Assembly: GCA_964419225.1 (NCBI GenBank)
Contig: CAYQPF010000099.1
Coordinates: 1-18,426 of the forward strand
Direction of reading: 5' to 3'
From: CAYQPF01 sp964419225
GTDB lineage: Bacteria; Cloacimonadota; Cloacimonadia; Cloacimonadales; CAYQPF01
DNA length: 18,426 nt
In this document: in pieces, positions 14,573 to 18,426 of the stretch
How positions within the stretch are numbered: position 1 is the stretch's first letter
How the letters are laid out: each line of letters starts with the position of its first letter
The notes under the pieces: generated by a model
Database searches by the model: none
Seen by the model: the letters and a program-made list of their open reading frames with translations, nothing else
Told to the model about the DNA's origin: nothing
Translations under genes and position numbers: made by a program

Positions 14573-16398
14573 AAGATCTGTCTGATTTTGAAGCTCATCT
14601 CACAGGGTTGAATAAAAATATTGAGAGACTTGTTCAACAGGCCCGATTCGATGAAGCTTTAGAATCCTCAGAAGCAGTATTACAAACTGCGGGAATATCT
14701 AATTTTCCTGAAATGTTGGCTATCGCCCATCGGAACAGGGGAATTGCGTTTACCGGGAAAAGTATGTTTACCTTTGCAGAACGAGAATTTCATCATGCAT
14801 TGGATAATTTCCAGAAATTTCAGGATTTAAAAGGGATAATGCATTCTTATAGCAATTTGGCAACCGTAAAAAGCGATATGTTGTTGTTTGAAGAGGCTAT
14901 TAATTATTACTCTCTCGCATTGGATTTAAGCATTGAGTTGAATGATGGAGAAACCCAAAGTGAGATCTTTAATAATTTTGGTATTTTGTACAAACGGTTA
15001 GGGAATACTGAAAAAGCAATAGAATATTATGAAAAGTCTTTAATTTTTAAAAAATCAGTGAATAATAAGAAAGCTATGGCCATTGTTTATAACAATATCG
15101 GCAATGTTTATACTGCAACAGATAATACAGAAATGGCACTCGAATATTATACAAAGTGTTATGATATTTGGGAGGAAGAAGATTTTTTACATGGTTTGAC
15201 TTTTGTTCTGAATAATCTGGCCTATTGTCACATTCAAAAAGCAAACTATTCTGTAGCTTTGGAATTCTTAGAACGTGCACTTTTACTGAGTAAGCAGTTA
15301 TCATTAAATACAAATATTATTATAAATTTGACGAATATGGGTAAATTATTCTTAAAAATCAGAAAATTGGATAATGCAAAAGAGTTTTTAGATGAAGCCT
15401 TAGAAATGAGTGAGAGTTTTGGTAATGCAGATCAAAAAATAGCAGTTCTGGAGAATTATATTGAGTTGTTTCTTGCTGAAGAAGAATATAAAAAAGCATA
15501 TGAGTATCAGAAAAAGATAAGTGAGATCAGTTCCGAATATATGAATATGGAGCAAAGTCAGAAGATCTCGGAAATGCAGGCCCAGTTTGAATATGAGCAA
15601 AAAGAGCGGGAAACCCAGTTATACAAAAAGAAGAATCAGGAATTGGAAGTTGCTTATAAATTGATAGAGAATCAATCACAGGAGTTGGCAGACAGCAATG
15701 CATTATTACAGGAATTGGACAAATCGAAGGACAAAGCATTAGGAATCATTTCACACGATTTGAAAAATACCTTAGGCTCAATAAATTCTTTGGTTGATCT
15801 TTTGAATTTGGAGAGTCTTTCAGACAAAGTAACTCAGATGTTAAATATGATAGCTTTATCATCTGAGCGGGCGATGCAGTTAGTGAGTTCAATTCTGGAA
15901 GCATATAAAATGGATTCAGAGGGATTTGTTTTAGAGATGCAAAAATCTGAGATTGCCGAAATATTGGAGGAATTTATTGAGCCTATTGCCTCTTTAACTC
16001 TGAATAAGAAGATATCCTTGAGTCATGATTTTTGTCAGGAGATACTCTATGTTAATTTGAACAAAGAAAAATTTTGGCAGATATTCCAGAACTTAATCGT
16101 GAATGCTGTAAAATTTACTCCCCGCGGAGGCAGAATTAACTTGACATTGTTAAAAGAAAATCCAAAGTATTGCCTGATTGTAGTAGAGGATAATGGGATA
16201 GGAATTTCGGAAAGCAAAATACCCATTTTGTTTGATAGATTTACCAAGGCCAGTCGAAGAGGAACTGAGGGAGAATCTACAACCGGATTAGGTTTATCCA
16301 TAGTTAAAAGGCTGGTTGAATTACATAAAGGGGAAATATGGGTGGAGTCTCAAGTTGAAAATGGCACCAGATTTTTTATACGTTTACCATTGATTTAG
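14569..16398 (+). CDS. Cytoplasmic TPR-containing sensor histidine kinase
   Basis: 609 residues, no signal peptide or membrane segment. Residues about 15-320 are tetratricopeptide repeats of the ~40-residue kind (for example NNFGILYKRLGNTEKAIEYY and NNIGNVYTATDNTEMALEYY). About 325-385 is a coiled coil rich in E, K and Q. The dimerisation and phosphoacceptor box is GIISHDLKNTLGS with H396. The ATPase domain has the N box (QNLIVNAVKF, N508 and N512), the G1 box (VEDNGIGIS, D541), the F box (LFDRFTK) and the G2 box (TTGLGLSIVKRL). All catalytic elements are present. It should autophosphorylate in response to a protein or metabolite sensed by the TPRs. No response regulator gene is adjacent, so it is an orphan kinase. 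The MCE gene begins 11 nt downstream, implying co-transcription. Confidence 0.94.
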   Translation: MKDLSDFEAHLTGLNKNIERLVQQARFDEALESSEAVLQTAGISNFPEMLAIAHRNRGIAFTGKSMFTFAEREFHHALDNFQKFQDLKGIMHSYSNLATVKSDMLLFEEAINYYSLALDLSIELNDGETQSEIFNNFGILYKRLGNTEKAIEYYEKSLIFKKSVNNKKAMAIVYNNIGNVYTATDNTEMALEYYTKCYDIWEEEDFLHGLTFVLNNLAYCHIQKANYSVALEFLERALLLSKQLSLNTNIIINLTNMGKLFLKIRKLDNAKEFLDEALEMSESFGNADQKIAVLENYIELFLAEEEYKKAYEYQKKISEISSEYMNMEQSQKISEMQAQFEYEQKERETQLYKKKNQELEVAYKLIENQSQELADSNALLQELDKSKDKALGIISHDLKNTLGSINSLVDLLNLESLSDKVTQMLNMIALSSERAMQLVSSILEAYKMDSEGFVLEMQKSEIAEILEEFIEPIASLTLNKKISLSHDFCQEILYVNLNKEKFWQIFQNLIVNAVKFTPRGGRINLTLLKENPKYCLIVVEDNGIGISESKIPILFDRFTKASRRGTEGESTTGLGLSIVKRLVELHKGEIWVESQVENGTRFFIRLPLI

Positions 16399-16409
16399 AT
16401 GGAGGAATT

Positions 16410-17309
16410 TTGAATTACTATAAAAATAAGAGAATTTTTGAGATCAAAGTTGGTTTGTTGACGCTAATTTCAATTCTAATACTAATATTTGGTTATTCCT
16501 GGTTTAAAGATTTATTGAGTAAAGGCAAGTTTTCCATTGTCCGTGTTTATTTTGAGAATGCGGACAATATAGAACCAGGCAGTTCTGTAACGATTTATGG
16601 AGTAAAAAGCGGAAAAGTAAAAAAGTTATCTTTAGATAAGAAGGGGATAATTGCCGATTTATATATATCGACTGAGTTTCCTCTGCCTGATGATACTAAA
16701 TTTTATATAATTGAATCAGATTTAATGGGGAACAGGCAGATAGATGTAATCCCCGGCCAAAGTCCTCAAATTCTGGATCCGAATAAAATCCATAATGGTA
16801 TAAATCGTTACGGGCTTGCCTACTTAGTTTCCAAAATGAATGCCATGACGCATGATATGGAAGTACTTTTAGAGAAGATCACTAATCCTGATGGCTTAGC
16901 CAATAATATGAACACAGTATTGAAATCAACCCAAATTACAGTTACAAATGTGAATAAGCTTATGGGTCAGAATTCTCAGGATATTGATGCTACGATTAAA
17001 AATCTGTCGCATACAGCTGCTGAGTTAGACAAGATCGTAACAGAGAATAAACCCAATATCAAATCCACTATTGATTTAAGCAATCAAACCTTAACAAAAG
17101 TAAGTGGTACTTTGGATAATATTGATCAGTTGACTAAGAACATTAATGAGATAGCTGTTCTGGCGAAAAAGGATGATTCTACGATTAAATTGCTTATGAA
17201 TGATAAGCAGTTGTATATGAATTTACTCAATTCTTCTGCACGTTTGGACAGCCTTCTCATAGATATTAAGCAGAATCCTAAGAAATATTTCAATATTAAA
17301 GTTTTTTAA
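16410..17309 (+). CDS. MCE/MlaD-family protein, TTG start
   Basis: 299 residues. The start is TTG at 16410 with GGAGG 4 nt upstream; no in-frame ATG exists before the middle of the protein, so the rare start is well supported. Residues about 12-32 (KVGLLTLISILILIFGYSWF) are a single N-terminal membrane anchor. About 38-115 is the MCE (MlaD) domain (VRVYFENADNIEPGSSVTIY, GVKSGKVKKL, MGNRQIDVIPG). The rest is a long helical region with SQDIDATIKNLSHT-like heptads. MCE proteins hold lipids in the periplasm for MlaE/MlaF-type ABC transporters moving phospholipids between membranes. Neither partner gene is next to it, and it sits instead behind a histidine kinase with an 11-nt gap. There is a single MCE domain, as in MlaD. 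The role in lipid transport is inferred from family. Confidence 0.92.
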   Translation: MNYYKNKRIFEIKVGLLTLISILILIFGYSWFKDLLSKGKFSIVRVYFENADNIEPGSSVTIYGVKSGKVKKLSLDKKGIIADLYISTEFPLPDDTKFYIIESDLMGNRQIDVIPGQSPQILDPNKIHNGINRYGLAYLVSKMNAMTHDMEVLLEKITNPDGLANNMNTVLKSTQITVTNVNKLMGQNSQDIDATIKNLSHTAAELDKIVTENKPNIKSTIDLSNQTLTKVSGTLDNIDQLTKNINEIAVLAKKDDSTIKLLMNDKQLYMNLLNSSARLDSLLIDIKQNPKKYFNIKVF

Positions 17310-17340
17310 TCTGTTGACTAACAGTAGAGAAATAAAAAAA

Positions 17341-17357
17341 TATCATTCAAAATGATA
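17341..17357. promoter_or_regulatory. Palindrome just upstream of the FKBP ribosome site
   Basis: TATCATT-CAA-AATGATA pairs perfectly over seven bases each side and ends 3 nt before GGAGG. A TTGACT at 17314-17319 lies upstream but no good -10 is seen. It could be an operator over the start region, or a hairpin that hides the ribosome site. Confidence 0.4.
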
Positions 17358-17369
17358 ATTGGAGGAAAT

Positions 17370-18101
17370 GTGAAAAGCTTATTGAAATGGGCATTGATTT
17401 TAACGATACTCATCATGGGTTTAAATGCCTGTAAATCATCGGGACTCGGCAAGAAAGCCGGAGCTAAAGGCAGTATTGATTTAAAAACTGAAAAAGACAG
17501 TGTTAGTTATGCTATTGGTTTAAGTATTGGTAAAAACTTAAAACAAAATATGATTGATGTAGATTACAAAGTATTTTTACAAGCAGTAAAAGATGCTGCT
17601 GATACATCTAAAATTGCTTTAACTGATGCACAAGCCCAGGATGTGTTAACAAAATTCCAACAGAATTTAGCTGTAAAACAGGAAGCTCAGAGAAAAACCG
17701 ACGGTGTAAAAAACCAGAAAGAAGGCGAAGAATTCTTAGCTAAGAACAAGACTCAGACCGGAGTTACCGTTCTTCCTACCGGAGAACAATACCAGGTATT
17801 AAAACAAGGCAATGGCCCTATCCCCAAAGCTACAGATACTGTTAAATGCCACTATAAGGGTACTTTACTTAACGGTAAAGAATTTGACAGTTCCTATAAG
17901 AGAAATCAACCTGCTGAATTTCCAGTTAATGGTGTGATCAAAGGATGGCAGGATGTTTTGGTTAAAATGCCTGTTGGATCAAAGTGGAAAGTTGTGATTC
18001 CTTCTGCTTTGGCATATGGTGAACAAGGTGCCGGCACTGATATTGCACCTAATTCAGTTCTCGTTTTCGAAATTGAATTACTTGAAATCGTAAAGAAATA
18101 G
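17370..18101 (+). CDS. FKBP-type peptidyl-prolyl isomerase, lipoprotein (FkpA/Mip-like), GTG start
   Basis: About 243 residues from the GTG at 17370, which has GGAGG 4 nt upstream. An ATG at 17352 is in frame, but the ribosome site would lie inside the coding region, so I reject it. The N-terminus ends in the lipobox LNAC, predicting lipidation at the cysteine near residue 21. Residues about 35-120 resemble the FKBP N-terminal dimerisation domain (VSYAIGLSIGKNLKQ, AQAQDVLTKFQQNL). The last about 95 residues are the catalytic FKBP domain (VKCHYKGTLLNGKEFDSS, VIKGWQDVLVKMPVGSKW, AYGEQGAG, VLVFEIELLEI) with the aromatic pocket residues Y, F, W and Y in place. It acts as a periplasmic folding chaperone. 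A terminator follows directly. Confidence 0.94.
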   Translation: MKSLLKWALILTILIMGLNACKSSGLGKKAGAKGSIDLKTEKDSVSYAIGLSIGKNLKQNMIDVDYKVFLQAVKDAADTSKIALTDAQAQDVLTKFQQNLAVKQEAQRKTDGVKNQKEGEEFLAKNKTQTGVTVLPTGEQYQVLKQGNGPIPKATDTVKCHYKGTLLNGKEFDSSYKRNQPAEFPVNGVIKGWQDVLVKMPVGSKWKVVIPSALAYGEQGAGTDIAPNSVLVFEIELLEIVKK

Positions 18102-18110
18102 TTTTTTATT

Positions 18111-18143
18111 AAAAGGACGGATTCACTATCCGTCCTTTTTTTT
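18111..18143 (+). terminator. Rho-independent terminator of the FKBP gene
   Basis: AAAAGGACGGA (18111-18121), a TTCACTA loop, then TCCGTCCTTTT (18129-18139), eleven perfect pairs, with eight T from 18136. It starts 10 nt after the stop codon and separates the FKBP gene from the next gene. Confidence 0.92.
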
Positions 18144-18159
18144 CTCAGGAGGGGGAGAA

Positions 18160-18426
18160 ATGAAACAAAAAGTATTTTTTGTAGTTTTCTTACTGATCTG
18201 CATTTTTTCCATATACCTGATAGCTCATATTTCCCGTAAAAATTACCAATCTCAAGCTAGTATTTCCACTCAAAAAAATTCTCACATCAAAATTGGCCTT
18301 TGCACCGGTTTAGGCGGTTTGGGTGATAAATCTTTTAATGATATGCAGTATAATGGATTGATTCAGGTTCGCAAATAATATAATATTGATTTTAAATATT
18401 GTTCCCCTGAAAACGTAAGTGATGAT
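18160..18426 (+). pseudogene. Start of a BMP/PnrA-like solute-binding protein gene with an in-frame stop; runs off the right edge
   Basis: A strong ribosome site (AGGAGGGGGAG) precedes the ATG at 18160. The N-terminus (VFFVVFLLICIFSIYLIAH) is a signal or anchor segment without a good lipobox. Residues 44-72 (IKIGLCTGLGGLGDKSFNDM, then QYNGLIQVRK) match the beginning of the BMP / PnrA family, the nucleoside- or purine-binding component of ABC transporters, where GLGDKSFND is a hallmark. A TAA at 18376-18378 then ends the frame. The same frame continues without shift as YNIDFKYCSPENVSDD to the window end, which is what a BMP protein should read there. So the stop looks like a single-base nonsense change (AAA, CAA or GAA to TAA) or a sequencing or assembly error. 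Confidence 0.75.

Noticed and set aside
18376..18378. Stop-codon recoding or readthrough of TAA
   Set aside because: Other genes in the window end normally at TAA, TAG or TGA, and no recoding signal is visible; mutation or sequencing error is simpler.

Overview
This is an AT-rich bacterial chromosomal window with no RNA genes, transposases, CRISPR arrays or phage genes that I can see. Most starts have strong Shine-Dalgarno sequences. Three secreted proteins end in the YPNPFNP...SGVYF...LLLK type of C-terminal sorting (FlgD-like / type IX-like) domain. Together with a FadL-family porin, an MCE protein and a lipoprotein FKBP, this points to a diderm of the Bacteroidota/FCB neighbourhood. The style is most like Cloacimonadota ('Candidatus Cloacimonas'-like); that placement is inference from protein style.

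Layout. (1) 1-2770, minus strand: three consecutive paralogous secreted genes with TonB_C-type domains. The last runs off the left edge, and all three are probably transcribed from a promoter near 2795-2823. (2) 3122-7538, plus strand: a TetR regulator with a palindromic operator on its own promoter, then two secreted sorting-domain proteins. (3) 7539-7825: a repeat-rich intergenic segment. (4) 7826-9091, minus strand: a cysteine-rich protein with two ferredoxin-type clusters, divergent from (5) 9388-12337, a second TetR overlapping by 11 nt the gene of a secreted M6 metalloprotease that carries the same type of sorting domain. (6) 12338-12983: 646 nt without a gene, holding a strong terminator, heptanucleotide tandem tracts and a 14-bp inverted repeat about 190 bp apart. 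(7) 12984-17309, plus strand: a FadL-like outer-membrane protein closed by a textbook terminator, then a TPR histidine kinase preceded by a possible 16-codon leader ORF, and an MCE/MlaD protein with a TTG start. (8) 17370-18426, plus strand: a lipoprotein FKBP isomerase (GTG start), its terminator, and the beginning of a BMP/PnrA-like solute-binding protein interrupted by an in-frame TAA.

How it fits together. The theme is cell envelope and secretion. Twice a TetR gene sits directly upstream of sorting-domain proteins, and each TetR promoter carries a palindrome centred on ACAGTGT, so each pair may be an autoregulated secretion module. The intergenic DNA behind the two sorting-domain modules shares a 16-nt repeat and AACTAAC heptads, so the non-coding DNA is populated by small dispersed repeats. 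I found no convincing new defence or mobile system. The best leads are the repeat family, the TetR/secreted-protein modules, the TonB_C paralogue array and the interrupted BMP gene.
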